Assembly: GCF_001695855.1 (NCBI RefSeq)
Contig: NZ_MBSS01000007.1
Span: forward strand, 62,001-126,000
Direction of reading: 5' to 3'
Length of the DNA stretch: 64,000 nucleotides
Origin: Ensifer sp. LC163
GTDB lineage: Bacteria > Pseudomonadota > Alphaproteobacteria > Rhizobiales > Rhizobiaceae
The position numbers were made by a program, and so were the translations under genes. Below are positions 53,321 to 63,823 of this stretch, one piece after another; within the stretch, counting starts at the first letter, position 1, and the number at the start of each line of letters is the position of its first letter. Under the pieces are notes generated by a model. It saw nothing but the letters and a program-made list of their open reading frames with translations. It made no database searches and was not told the origin of the DNA.

Positions 53321-53467
53321 AATTAGGACATTTGCCCTAGAACGTCAACGCGGGGACTCTCGAAAAGGTCATGTGTGCAGGGGCCGGATCATTGCCCCGC
53401 TTCGCAAGCCTTCCACATCGCGGCCGACGCCATGAGGCGTCAGCATCGCAAGAACGGCAGTGGGCGA

Positions 53468-54625
53468 TCAGGCTGCCCGGATCGGCTTGGCCGCCGTCAG
53501 GCCCTTCAGCCATTCGAGATAGTAGGCATAGGCGAAATGCAGCCCGATGCCGATGAGCACGAAGAGGCTGCCGATGACAGGGTTTCGCCCGGTGACGAAC
53601 AGCAGCACCTGGCCGGCCATCGCCAGGATCGTGCCAAAAATGAAGATCGGCAGGGAATGGCGACCGACCACGGCAAGGGGATGGTCGCTATCGAGTTTGG
53701 CGAGGCCACTGATGGCAGGCGTCACGGCGATGATGTAAGCGATCGCCAGCACGTGGAGCAGCCGCGGCAGCGACAGGAAGGTCTTGTCGAAACCGGTCAG
53801 CACGGCCGGAAGGCCGAAGGAGAGGTCGATGTTCCACCAGGAAAACAGCACCCAGACACCGGAGATCGCGAGGTAGGCGACCGACAGGGCCACCAGCCAG
53901 GGCCATCGCGGCAACGTACCGCCTTTGCGCACGAAGGTCATGAAGACCACGCCGATCACGAACAGGAACTGCCATGACCAGGGGTTGAGGAACCAATAGC
54001 CTTCGTCGAGGAAGTTCGACGGCACGAACTTGAAGATGCCGGCCACGAGCCACAGGAGGGCAGACAGCAGGAGCAGCAGTTTCTTGCTGATGCCGTTCAG
54101 CCAGAGGATGGCCGGCAGCATCAGGAACAGCACCGCATACATCGACAGGATGTTGTTGTAACCGAGCTGGTGCCCGAGCAGGACCATCGCGACGATACCC
54201 TGTTCGGTCTGCTCGACGAAGGGCCGGATGTTGATCTCGCCGATCAGGTCCTGCCTCCCGAAATAGAGGGCGCCGCCGGCAAAGATCGCCAAAGTGACGA
54301 TGCTGGTCATGATATGGGCGACATAGAGCGCCAGCGCCCGTCGCCAGATCTTCAGCGTCAGCGCCAGACGTGCGCGGGGCACGTACTTGCCGCCATAGGC
54401 AAGCCCGACCGAGAGGCCGGAGATCAAGACGAAGGCCTCGGCCGAATCCGAGAAGCCGTAGTTCTTGTGGGTCAGATATTCGAGATATTGCCCGGGAACG
54501 TGATTGACGAAGATCGTCAGAAGGCAGAGCGCCCTCAACACGTCAAGGCGCGTGTCGCGCTCCTTGGGAACCATGCGGGCGGATATCGTCGGGATCGAAC
54601 CGCCCCCAGATGTCTTTTGCAGCAT
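53468..54625 (-). CDS. opgC: OpgC-family succinyltransferase of periplasmic glucans
   Basis: A 385-residue polytopic membrane protein with about ten segments, of the OpgC/acyltransferase-3-like family. The N-terminal RDTRLDVLRALCLLTIFVNH has the conserved Asp-x-x-R-A and His typical of OpgC (family role: transfer of succinyl groups to osmoregulated periplasmic glucans). Further features are GFSDSAEAFVLISGLSVGLAYG and LGYNNILSMYAVLFLMLPA. The start at 54625 is chosen by length; MVPKERDTRLDV (54574) is a close alternative and neither has a strong ribosome site. It lies between ndvA and ndvB, which supports a role in succinylating cyclic beta-1,2-glucan. Confidence 0.83.
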   Translation of the reverse strand: MLQKTSGGGSIPTISARMVPKERDTRLDVLRALCLLTIFVNHVPGQYLEYLTHKNYGFSDSAEAFVLISGLSVGLAYGGKYVPRARLALTLKIWRRALALYVAHIMTSIVTLAIFAGGALYFGRQDLIGEINIRPFVEQTEQGIVAMVLLGHQLGYNNILSMYAVLFLMLPAILWLNGISKKLLLLLSALLWLVAGIFKFVPSNFLDEGYWFLNPWSWQFLFVIGVVFMTFVRKGGTLPRWPWLVALSVAYLAISGVWVLFSWWNIDLSFGLPAVLTGFDKTFLSLPRLLHVLAIAYIIAVTPAISGLAKLDSDHPLAVVGRHSLPIFIFGTILAMAGQVLLFVTGRNPVIGSLFVLIGIGLHFAYAYYLEWLKGLTAAKPIRAA

Positions 54626-54775
54626 GCGGTCTAGTATCCGGGATCTGGCGCCCCTGCCCCACCCCTGTTGAAACGGGCGCCGGACATTCGCTTGGCCCTG
54701 GAGGGTGCGTATATCCGATGCCGTCGATCGATGCGCAAACCTCTCGAGGGTTCGCGCCGCCGGCAGATCTGCAAG

Positions 54776-54814
54776 AAAAAACCGGCCTTGCCCGTTCGGG
54801 TGCAAAGCCGGTTT
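54776..54814 (-). terminator. Rho-independent terminator after ndvB
   Basis: On the minus strand, stem AAACCGGC/GCCGGTTT with additional pairing inside the loop (CCCG...CGGG), followed by a T run. It lies 23 bp after the ndvB stop and before opgC, so the two genes are not simply co-transcribed. Confidence 0.88.
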
Positions 54815-54837
54815 CAACGTTCATTCAATACCGGCAG

Positions 54838-57800
54838 TTACAGCAAAATGCCTTCATGCGCGTTTTTTGTGACACTATTATTGATGCTGACGATCGGCTC
54901 GCGACTTTTCGCATCGCGCTTGACCGAAATGCGATGCTTCGTGCCGTTCAGCGTCACTTCAGCCGAGTAGCCGTCCCAGGCCTCCGGCAGCACCGGCCGG
55001 ATGACCAGCTTTTCGCCATGCCTGCGGATGCCGAGAATGCCCTCGACGCCGGCGCGGTAGAGCCAGCCGGCCGACCCGGTGTACCAGGTCCAGCCACCGC
55101 GTCCGGCCAGCGCGCCTTCGCCATAGATGTCGGCGGCCACCACATAGGGCTCGACCCGGTAATGGTCGGCGCCCTCGCGGCTTAGGGCATGCGAGACGGG
55201 ATTCAGCATCTGGAAGACGCGCCAGGCTTCCTCGGCCCGACCCTGCTCGGCAAAGGCCAGCGCCACCCACGTCGCCGCGTGGGTATATTGCCCGCCGTTT
55301 TCACGCACACCGGGCGGATAGGCCTTGATGTAGCCCGGGTCCTGCCTGGTTCTTTCGAGCGGCGGCGTAAACAGCCGGACGATGCGTCGATCCGGATCGA
55401 CGAGTTCGGCCATGACCGCATCCATCGCGTGCCGCGACCGCTGCTCGTCGCCCTCGCCCGAAAGCACGCTCCAGGACTGACCGATCGAATCGATCCGGCA
55501 TTCGTCGCTTTCGCTCGAGCCGAGCGGCGCGCCATCGTCGTAGTAGCCACGACGGTAATAGTCGCCATCCCAGCCCGCTTCATCGAGCACCGTCTTCAAG
55601 GCCGCAAGATGCGTCTCCCAATGGCTGACACGGGCCTTGTCCTTGCGCTGGCGGGCAAAGGGCAGGAAGCCGCGCAACGTGCCCGCCAGGAACCAGCCGA
55701 GCCAGACGCTCGTCCCGCGTCCGGCAATGCCGACACGGTTCATGCCGTCGTTCCAGTCGCCACCGAGAATAAGCGGCAGGCCATTTTCGCCGCTGCGCCT
55801 GATCGCCAGATCGAGTGCACGGGCACAATGCTCGTAGACATCGGCGATCTCGTCGGCGATCTCCGGCTTGTAGAAGCTGTCGTGCTGCCCTTCCTCGAGT
55901 GCCGGGCCGGTGATGAAGGCGATCTTCTCGCCGAGAATGTCGGCGGACCCGGTGACCTCGCAATAGTGCGTGACGGCATGAGCGAGCCAGACGACGTCGT
56001 CCGAGATCATCGTGCGGACGCCGGCACCGGTGCCCGGCAGCCACCAATGCTGCACGTCCCCTTCGACGAATTGCCGCGCGGCCGCGTTGAGGATCTGTGC
56101 CCGCGCCAGTTCCGGCCGGTGGATGAGGAACGCCAGCGTGTCCTGCAGCTGGTCGCGGAAGCCGAAGGCGCCGCTCGCCTGGTAGAAAGCCGAGCGTGCC
56201 ATGATCCGGCAACCGAGGCTCTGATAGGGCAGCCAGTTGTTGATCATGGTGTTGAAGGCGGCATCCGGCGTTTCCACCTTTACGATATCGGTGAACTCGC
56301 TCCAGAAGGTCTTCGCCGCATCCATGACCGTGTCGAACGCAGTCTGGCGCAACTCGCCGAGAACCGCGCGCATCTGTTCGTCGTTGTCGGCATCGCCGAG
56401 GATGAACGTCAGCTGCTTTTCGGCACCAGGCTCGATCACCAGATCGGTCGCCAACGCCGCGCAGGCGTCGCCGTCCACATCGACAGAGCCGGAAAGCTCG
56501 GCCCCTGACAAAACGGCCTGCGGCACGAGAATGCCGCCGATCCGCCCGAGGAACTCGCGCCGGCTTGCCGTGTGGCTCACACCGACACCACCCTCGACTG
56601 CAAAGAAGGCCGAGCGACCGGCATAGTCGATGCTGTAGGGGTTGGTCGCAACCAGCGCGTCGGCGGCGTCGTCCCACTTCGACAGAACGAAGGGCGCCAT
56701 GCGGGCCCGGTTGTTGCCGAGCACCCATTCGGCAAAGCCGTAGATCTTGAGTTGGCGGGCAGTGGTGGAGCGGTTGCGGATCGAGATGCGGACCAGCTTG
56801 GCCGGCAAGGTTCGATGCACCGTGTGCGCTGCCTCGATATCGAGATCGTCCTGGGTGCTGCGGAATGTCGAATAACCAAGTCCGTGGCGCGTCTCGAAGA
56901 CGACCGACCGGCTGCGCGACAGGGCCGCGTAGGGGGTCAGCACCGCGCCACTCGCCAAGTCGCGGATGAAGATCGCTTCGCCCGGGCGGTTGACGACCAC
57001 ATCGTTGGCCCACGGCGTCAGCTGGTAGTCGCGCGAATTGCGGCTCCAGGTGAAGGCCGCACCCTCCGCCGAAACGTGGAAGCCGAACTGTTCGTTGGAG
57101 ATGACGTTGATCCAAGGCTGCGGTGTCGCCTCGCCGCCGCGCAGGCGCACGACATATTCGCGCCCGCCGTCGGCAAAGCCGCCGTAGCCGTTCCAGAAAT
57201 CGAGACCGTCGCCGACGATACGAGCATCGACAGCGTCGGCCGGCTGCTGCGGCGCAGCCAGCAAGGGGAAATTGCTTTCGCTGCCCTTCACCGGCGGCGT
57301 CGAATAGAGCGAATTGGCACGGGCGATCTGATCGGAGATCGTGCCGTTGCGGGCATGGAACACGGCGCGGGAGGCCGACAGCAGCGTCGACCAGGTCTCC
57401 GCCTCCATCAGGTCGCGGCGCACCGAGAAGATGTGCTGGCGCGGACCATCGGACAGGCCGCGAAGCCTCAGGTTCTCGCACATCGAATCGAGTGCGTGCT
57501 GCATGTCCTGGGCATAGGACGAGGCACGCTCGTTGATGATCACCAGGTCGGCGGTGATGCCGCGGGCGCGCAGATATTCCTGTGCCCTGAGCGCTTCCCG
57601 GGCGATACCGAGGTCGCCGTCGTCGTTGATGCGCAGGCAGAAGATCGGGAAGTCACCCGAGATCGCCAGCGGCCAGAGCGTCGACTGCGACGCAAGCCCC
57701 GCCTGAACCGTCGCGGTATCGGCGCGCAGGTGCATGTCGGGGTAAACGAGGTAGCGCCCGAGCATCTGGAAGCTGGCGGCCTCCTGCGAGCTGACGCCGA

Positions 57801-60800
57801 CGTGGCGCATCTGCACCTGGCTGCGCGTCCAGGCGTGGATCAGCTCGTGATTGAAGGTTTCCGTATGTCTGTAGCGATCGATGGCGCGATCGACGGCTTC
57901 GCGATTCGGCGCAGCGATCGTCCAGAAGACGACGCTGACCTTCTTGCCGGCCGGAACCCGCACGACACGACGCAGCGACATGATCGGATCGAGCGTGAAA
58001 CCGTCGGTTCCCGAAAGCACCGCGTCGGTGTCGAAGGCGGCGGCCTCCGCAAGGGTACGGCCCTGGCCGATGAAGCGGCGACGGTCGGTCTCGGCTTCGG
58101 TCGGGCGGTCGCTGCCGGCATTGTCGGTGACGAGATGGGCCACTTCCATATCCGGATCGCCGGGGCTGCGCTTGTTGCGGCTGACATGGATGACATCGCC
58201 GCGCCGGCTGATTTCCGTGCGCACGAACATCTTGGAGAAGGCGGGATGCGCGCTGTCGGCCTCGTCGGTCGAAAGCACCGGTTCGGCGTAGGAGGTCACT
58301 TCGATGAAGCGATCCTGCGTTCCCGTGTTGAGCAGGATGACGCGGCGGCCTTCGGCATCGTGCTCGGTGGCAACGATACACTCCACCTCGCTGGTGAGGT
58401 CGCCGACGGTCTTGACGAACTCGGCCTTGTCGTCGCCGAACCGCGTCAGCACCTTCTCGCCGACGGCACGCCGCGGCTCGGCGGTGGCCGACCACCAGTC
58501 GCCCGTCGTCGTGTCGCGCAGGAAGATGAATGTGCCCGTCCTGTCCTCGACCGGGTCCGGCTTCCAGCGGGTGACCGACTGTCCGTTCCAGCGGGCATAA
58601 CCGGCACCGGTTGCCGTCAGCATGACGGCATAATGGCCGTTGGACAGGAACACGGTTTCGCGGTCCTGGGCGAGCGGGTTTTCGATAACACGGACTTCCG
58701 GACGCAACAGGTCGTCCTGGCCCTTGCCGAGCGATTCCGGCTCGCGCTTGGCATTCATGATCGGAATGTCGCGCGGCGCCTTTTCCTGCAGCAGCAATTC
58801 GGCCGCTTCGATCACCGGATCGGCGTGGAACCATTCACGCAGCTTGCCGGTGAAGACGACGTTGGCGACCGCAGCGATCGACATGCCATGGTGGTGGGCA
58901 TAGTAGTTGCGCACCACGGCGCATTTCTGCCCCTCGGGCACGCGCGTCGGCGTGAAGTCGACGGCATCGTGGAAGCCGTAGACACCGAGCGCACCGACTT
59001 CGCGCAGGCGACCGAGATTGGCCAGCGCCGCCTTCGGATCGTACATGCAGGCGAGGATGGAGGCGTAGGGCGCGATGACGGCGTTCTGGCCGAGGCCACG
59101 CTTGAGGCCGAGCGTCGGCACACCGAAGTTGGTGTACTGGTAGGTCAGTTCATGATCGCGCGCATTGAAGGCCGCTTCGGAGATGCCCCATGGCGTGCCG
59201 AGACGGCGGCCATGATTGATCTGCTCCCTGACCACCAGATTGTTGGTCTGGTTGAGGATGCCGCCCTGCCGCTCCTGCATGACCAGCGGCGGCATCAGGT
59301 ATTCGAACATCGAACCGGACCAGGAGATCAACGCGCCGCGCGCGCCGATCGGCACGATCGGACGGCCGAGCTTGTACCAGTGCTCGGTCGGCAGGTCGCC
59401 CTTGGCGATGGCGAACAGGCTCGTCAGGCGCGCCTCGGATGCCAGAAGGTCGTAGCAGGCCTCGTCGAGTTCGTTGGCATTGACGCGGAAGCCGATCGAA
59501 AGCAGCCGACGCTCCGGCCGGAACAGGAAGCCGAAATCCATCGAGAAGGCGATGTCGCGTGCGCGATCCTTCAGCACCGCCAGCCGCTGGCGCAGCGCTT
59601 CGATGGCGCCGAGGTCGAACACGCCGTCGGCAATATGCGCTTCGCAGGTGGCGACGAGCGTGTTCGCCCACTTCGTCACTTCGCTGCTCTGGGCCGTGCG
59701 CACCTCATGGTCGAGATTGACGGTCAGCTTGTGCATGTCGCGCGCCAGCACGGCGAGGTTGATCACACGGATCGATGCGAACTCATGCTCGCGCTTGACG
59801 GCTGCCAGCGCGTTCTGGAAGCCGACGATGCGCTCCTCGATCAGGCGGCGCAGCGGGCGAACGGTCTTGCGGTCGTCAGGCAGGTCCTTCAGCACCTCGG
59901 CAAGGATGGCAACCACGTCGCCGATGCCGTCGAGGCTGCCCTGGACGTGCGCGGATGGGGCTTCCGCCCATTCCCGACACATGGACGACACCGCGATCAG
60001 GTGACCGGCAAGGTTGCCGCTGTCGACCGACGAGATGTAGCGCGGCTCCATCGTTTCGAGCGTATTGGTGCGATACCAGTTGAACAGGTGGCCGCGATAT
60101 TTCGGCATCCGGTCGATGGTGGCGATCGTCTGTTCCAGGCGCGTGATCGTCTCCTCGAAGCCGATCCAGCCGAAGTCGCGTGCCGACATCACCGAGAGAA
60201 GGTAGACGCCGATATTGGTCGGCGACGTGCGCTCGGCAAGCACCGGCTGCGGCGTTTCCTGGAAGTTGTCCGGCGGCAGGAAATTCTGCTCGGCGGTCAC
60301 GAAGGTCTCGAAATAACGCCAGGTGCGCCGCGCGATCAGACGCATTTCCCCGATCGCCTCGTCGGAGACGACCAACTGGTCCTCGGTTTCGGCCGATTGG
60401 CTGACGAACCACGCCACTGCCGGAGAAAGCGCCCAGAGCAGGGCGAAGGGAATGCCGATGAAGGGCAGGCCGGTATCGGAAACCGCAGCGAGCGCCAGTG
60501 ACAGCACAGACAGCGCTGGCGCGATCCACATCGCCCGGTAGTAGTCGCCGATGCTTCCATGGCCAGCACTTTGCACCTGGGCGGCGGTGCGCCATTCCAG
60601 CATCAGCTTGCGGCTGACGAAGGTGCGGTAGAGCGAGCGCACGATCGCGTCGCCCATCATCGCCGCGCCATGGGCGATGAAGACGATGCGAAGCGCGACC
60701 TGGGCGTTGGCGGCGCGAACTTCGGTCAGCACCGCATGGAGGTGGGCGCGCGCGACGATGTCGTTGCGGCGTGGTAAGAGGCCATTGATCAGCGACAGCG

Positions 60801-63453
60801 TCGGCGCGACGAACAAGCTGAAGATCAGCACGATCTGCCAGATCAGCGCTTCCGTCGGCTGCATATAATACCAGCCCATGACCGAGGCGACGAGCCAGGC
60901 ACAGGGGATCAGCGAGCGGCGCAAGTTGTCGTACATCTTCCAGCGGCCGAGCATCGACAAGCCGTTCGACGGATTGAAGATGTAAGGCAGCAGCTGCCAG
61001 TCGCCGCGGGCCCAGCGATGCTGGCGCGACATCTCGACTTCGTAGCGGGTCGGGAAATCCTCGACGAGTTCGACGTCCGTTACCAGCGCACAGCGCACAT
61101 AGGAGCCTTCGAGCAGGTCGTGGCTGAGAACGGCGTTTTCCTCGATCCGGCCCTTGAGCGCCGCCTCGAAGGCGTCAACGTGGTAGAGGCCCTTGCCGGT
61201 GAAGCTGCCTTCGCCGGCGATGTCCTGGTAGACGTCCGACACGGTAAAGACATAGGGGTCAATGCCGCGATTGGCCGAGAAGATGCGTTGGAACGCCGAA
61301 GCCTCGCTGCCGGTGGTCAGCGACGGCGTCACGCGCGGCTGCAGCAGGCTGTAACCGGCAATCACCTTCTGCGTCTCCGGATCGACGATCGGGCGGTTGA
61401 TCGGGTGGGACATCTTGCCGACCAGCTTCGTCACCGCATCGCGCATCAGGCGCGTGTCGGCGTCGAGCGTCATGACGTACTGGACGTTCTCCGGCACGGT
61501 GTTGGCGCCCTGGAGGAACGAGGTGTCGCGATCGCCGCGCAGGAGCAGGTTCAGCTCATGCAGCTTGCCGCGCTTGCGCTCCCAGCCCATCCACACGCCT
61601 TCCGCCTCGTTGAAGAGACGGCGACGGTGCAGGAGGAAGAAGCGTGTCTTGCCGTCATAGGCATACCGCGCCGAAAGCTCGGCAACCTCGCGCCGGGCAT
61701 AGTCGAGGACGTCGGTGTCGGCCGAGGTTTCCTCGGTCTTGCTATCGACCCAGTCGCTGAGCAGCGCGAAGTAGATCTCGCCGCGCGGATTGGCGAGGTA
61801 GTGAACTTCGAGATTGCGCACCAGCTCGTCGACATGGTCGCGCTTGGAGATCAGGCAGGGCACGACGACGAGCGTGCGGGCATATTCCGGAACGCCGTCG
61901 AGGAACTCGTAGCCGACCAGGCGCGACGGTCTGACGAACAGCGTGACGAGGGTGTTGAACAGTCCCATCGCGCCTTCGGACGCCGGCAGCGCAAACAGCA
62001 GCAGCATGATCAGCTTTGCGCCGTTCGGAATATCCATCGGGCTGACGAAGGCATAGACGGCGATCATCGCCAGGATGGTCAGCAGAATGTTCGGTCCGGC
62101 GATGGCGAACCAGTCGAGCTTGCGGCTAAGGCGGATGATGCTCTGCAGTACCGACGGCCGGTAGCCGATCTTCTGCTCGAGCGCCTTGCGCTGCTTGCCG
62201 ACGAGGAAGGAGCCGACGTTCGGCTCCTGAAGCTGCGGTTCGACGGCGGCCGCCGCCTCCGCTTCCTTCACCATCTCGATGGCGATCTGGGTGACTTCAT
62301 ATTCGCTGTGGCCGGAGCGGCGCGCCAGCTTTTCGATCGTATCGCGATACTTGTTGCGCGAGCCGAATTCGAGCGCGGCATAATCGGAGCCGTCGCGCAG
62401 CGCCGCATCGATCTTGCTGACGCTTTCGAACCAGACGGCCCAGTCGGTGTCGTCGATCTCGCGCAGGCTGCGGATGATGTTGCTCATCGTCGCATTGCCA
62501 GACGACAGGCGGTTCTGCTCGGCGACCAGCGCATCCTCGACGTCGCTGCCGCGCTTTTCCAGCTGTTCCTCGATCCAGGCGATCACCGAGCCGGAGGTCT
62601 GCGAGCCGTCGCGCATGCGGTAGAGCAATTGGGCAACGAAGGTATTGTCGGCGGCAAGCGCCTCGGATTCGGTCAGCAGCGACCGGCACTTCTCCGGGTC
62701 GTTGTGACGGATGATCTGATCGGCGATGTCGTTTGCCTTGCGCCGCATGCCGCGCGAACGCTCGACGCGGATGGCGATGCGCCGCAGGTTTTCGATCAGG
62801 ACGAAACGCAGGATCGACGGCAGCGCCCACAATTCACCGATCTTGAACGTGTCGTGCTTCTGAAAGCCCTCGACCATCGCGGTGATGCTCTCCCGCGAGA
62901 CGGTGCTGTGCGTATGGGCGACATAGAGCCAGGCGAGCGCCATCGTGCGCGGAATGACGGTTCCGGAAACCGACAGCGTCGGCAGCTGGCGATAGAACTT
63001 GCGCGGGAAGTCGCGACGAACTTCCTGGATCGCTTCCTCGACCACGTGGTGGTTGTCGAGCAGCCATTCGGCGGCCGGCGTGATCTGCGCCCCCGCTTCG
63101 ACGTCAGCCGCCGTCGCCCGATACACCCTCAGGATTTCGTTTTCATTCTCGCGATGGCGCGGACGGAACTCGAACGGGAAGAAGCCCGGCAGGGACGGGG
63201 CGCCCTTGAGCGCAAGGGCCTCGCCGCATTGCCGCAGATCCTCCATCGAGAAAAAGGTCGAGCGGATCGAATCGTTGTAATCGATCTGTTTCGCTTCCGG
63301 TTCGCGAGAAGAGGAGGACGGCGTGTTATGAAGGGGCATGGGTGCTGGTTCTGAATCCAACCGGGGTTGATCGGCCCGGCTCTCGTTGTTCTGCCGGGTT
63401 GGCTGCGGTCCTGAGGTTCCAGGCTTGGCCGGCGCGTTGCTAGACACGGTCAT
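54838..63453 (-). CDS. ndvB: cyclic beta-(1,2)-glucan synthase
   Basis: A 2,871-residue inner-membrane enzyme that initiates, elongates, cyclises and sizes cyclic beta-1,2-glucan (NdvB/ChvB/Cgs). The N-terminal part has membrane segments (from ~455) and a GT84 glycosyltransferase core with Asp664-Ala-Asp666 (TLDADTR) and the acceptor motif Gln811-His-Arg-Trp814. Further membrane segments follow (~860-1080). The C-terminal GH94 phosphorylase-like domain has GGDWNDGMNRVG with Asp2569 as presumed general acid. The ATG at 63453 has GGGAGG directly upstream; an ATG at 63465 would embed that site. The frame is intact. A terminator follows. Confidence 0.96.
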   Translation of the reverse strand: MTVSSNAPAKPGTSGPQPTRQNNESRADQPRLDSEPAPMPLHNTPSSSSREPEAKQIDYNDSIRSTFFSMEDLRQCGEALALKGAPSLPGFFPFEFRPRHRENENEILRVYRATAADVEAGAQITPAAEWLLDNHHVVEEAIQEVRRDFPRKFYRQLPTLSVSGTVIPRTMALAWLYVAHTHSTVSRESITAMVEGFQKHDTFKIGELWALPSILRFVLIENLRRIAIRVERSRGMRRKANDIADQIIRHNDPEKCRSLLTESEALAADNTFVAQLLYRMRDGSQTSGSVIAWIEEQLEKRGSDVEDALVAEQNRLSSGNATMSNIIRSLREIDDTDWAVWFESVSKIDAALRDGSDYAALEFGSRNKYRDTIEKLARRSGHSEYEVTQIAIEMVKEAEAAAAVEPQLQEPNVGSFLVGKQRKALEQKIGYRPSVLQSIIRLSRKLDWFAIAGPNILLTILAMIAVYAFVSPMDIPNGAKLIMLLLFALPASEGAMGLFNTLVTLFVRPSRLVGYEFLDGVPEYARTLVVVPCLISKRDHVDELVRNLEVHYLANPRGEIYFALLSDWVDSKTEETSADTDVLDYARREVAELSARYAYDGKTRFFLLHRRRLFNEAEGVWMGWERKRGKLHELNLLLRGDRDTSFLQGANTVPENVQYVMTLDADTRLMRDAVTKLVGKMSHPINRPIVDPETQKVIAGYSLLQPRVTPSLTTGSEASAFQRIFSANRGIDPYVFTVSDVYQDIAGEGSFTGKGLYHVDAFEAALKGRIEENAVLSHDLLEGSYVRCALVTDVELVEDFPTRYEVEMSRQHRWARGDWQLLPYIFNPSNGLSMLGRWKMYDNLRRSLIPCAWLVASVMGWYYMQPTEALIWQIVLIFSLFVAPTLSLINGLLPRRNDIVARAHLHAVLTEVRAANAQVALRIVFIAHGAAMMGDAIVRSLYRTFVSRKLMLEWRTAAQVQSAGHGSIGDYYRAMWIAPALSVLSLALAAVSDTGLPFIGIPFALLWALSPAVAWFVSQSAETEDQLVVSDEAIGEMRLIARRTWRYFETFVTAEQNFLPPDNFQETPQPVLAERTSPTNIGVYLLSVMSARDFGWIGFEETITRLEQTIATIDRMPKYRGHLFNWYRTNTLETMEPRYISSVDSGNLAGHLIAVSSMCREWAEAPSAHVQGSLDGIGDVVAILAEVLKDLPDDRKTVRPLRRLIEERIVGFQNALAAVKREHEFASIRVINLAVLARDMHKLTVNLDHEVRTAQSSEVTKWANTLVATCEAHIADGVFDLGAIEALRQRLAVLKDRARDIAFSMDFGFLFRPERRLLSIGFRVNANELDEACYDLLASEARLTSLFAIAKGDLPTEHWYKLGRPIVPIGARGALISWSGSMFEYLMPPLVMQERQGGILNQTNNLVVREQINHGRRLGTPWGISEAAFNARDHELTYQYTNFGVPTLGLKRGLGQNAVIAPYASILACMYDPKAALANLGRLREVGALGVYGFHDAVDFTPTRVPEGQKCAVVRNYYAHHHGMSIAAVANVVFTGKLREWFHADPVIEAAELLLQEKAPRDIPIMNAKREPESLGKGQDDLLRPEVRVIENPLAQDRETVFLSNGHYAVMLTATGAGYARWNGQSVTRWKPDPVEDRTGTFIFLRDTTTGDWWSATAEPRRAVGEKVLTRFGDDKAEFVKTVGDLTSEVECIVATEHDAEGRRVILLNTGTQDRFIEVTSYAEPVLSTDEADSAHPAFSKMFVRTEISRRGDVIHVSRNKRSPGDPDMEVAHLVTDNAGSDRPTEAETDRRRFIGQGRTLAEAAAFDTDAVLSGTDGFTLDPIMSLRRVVRVPAGKKVSVVFWTIAAPNREAVDRAIDRYRHTETFNHELIHAWTRSQVQMRHVGVSSQEAASFQMLGRYLVYPDMHLRADTATVQAGLASQSTLWPLAISGDFPIFCLRINDDGDLGIAREALRAQEYLRARGITADLVIINERASSYAQDMQHALDSMCENLRLRGLSDGPRQHIFSVRRDLMEAETWSTLLSASRAVFHARNGTISDQIARANSLYSTPPVKGSESNFPLLAAPQQPADAVDARIVGDGLDFWNGYGGFADGGREYVVRLRGGEATPQPWINVISNEQFGFHVSAEGAAFTWSRNSRDYQLTPWANDVVVNRPGEAIFIRDLASGAVLTPYAALSRSRSVVFETRHGLGYSTFRSTQDDLDIEAAHTVHRTLPAKLVRISIRNRSTTARQLKIYGFAEWVLGNNRARMAPFVLSKWDDAADALVATNPYSIDYAGRSAFFAVEGGVGVSHTASRREFLGRIGGILVPQAVLSGAELSGSVDVDGDACAALATDLVIEPGAEKQLTFILGDADNDEQMRAVLGELRQTAFDTVMDAAKTFWSEFTDIVKVETPDAAFNTMINNWLPYQSLGCRIMARSAFYQASGAFGFRDQLQDTLAFLIHRPELARAQILNAAARQFVEGDVQHWWLPGTGAGVRTMISDDVVWLAHAVTHYCEVTGSADILGEKIAFITGPALEEGQHDSFYKPEIADEIADVYEHCARALDLAIRRSGENGLPLILGGDWNDGMNRVGIAGRGTSVWLGWFLAGTLRGFLPFARQRKDKARVSHWETHLAALKTVLDEAGWDGDYYRRGYYDDGAPLGSSESDECRIDSIGQSWSVLSGEGDEQRSRHAMDAVMAELVDPDRRIVRLFTPPLERTRQDPGYIKAYPPGVRENGGQYTHAATWVALAFAEQGRAEEAWRVFQMLNPVSHALSREGADHYRVEPYVVAADIYGEGALAGRGGWTWYTGSAGWLYRAGVEGILGIRRHGEKLVIRPVLPEAWDGYSAEVTLNGTKHRISVKRDAKSREPIVSINNSVTKNAHEGILL

Positions 63454-63823
63454 GTGTCCTCCCATCCGCCGTCATTTTCCGGCAAACCGGAAACTGGCGG
63501 AAACTGGCACCGCCCTTGAACTGGGCATCGGAGAAAGCAAAGCCGGCGGCGCATTGGTTTTCAAGGCCGCGTGATGCATGAAAGTGGCATTTTTTAGCCG
63601 TGGTGCCAACAGCTTGCAAGGATCGGCGGCGCAAGTTTGAACGAATTGCGCACACTCTCATCGGGCGAAAACGCAATAGTCCGCGCCCGCCGATGGCACC
63701 CTCAAATCTATGTATCAATTTTGCCCCTTCCCGGCGCATCTCTGGGTAGCAGTCCGTCGCGAAACGCTAAGCGCGTGAAGAAGGTTCCTGCCATCGGTCG
63801 AAACATGTTCGAAGGATGAGAAC
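63454..63823. other. 370-bp region upstream of ndvB
   Basis: No gene is supported on either strand. It must contain the ndvB promoter and the end of the LysR gene's transcript. A tandem 10-bp repeat (CGGAAACTGG twice, 63488-63507) lies about 35 bp upstream of the ndvB start; a run of six T residues (plus strand) lies at 63591-63596. No terminator for the LysR gene was seen. Confidence 0.55.

Noticed and set aside
56572-60501. 1,309-codon open frame on the plus strand opposite ndvB
   Set aside because: It lies entirely antisense to the intact, well-conserved ndvB. Its Arg/Gly/Asp/His-rich composition is what GC-rich codon bias produces in the complementary frame.
63505-63520. Sigma-54-like box (TGGCAC, 5 nt, TTGAA) upstream of ndvB
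   Set aside because: It points along the plus strand, away from ndvB, and lacks the essential GC of the -12 element (GA instead).
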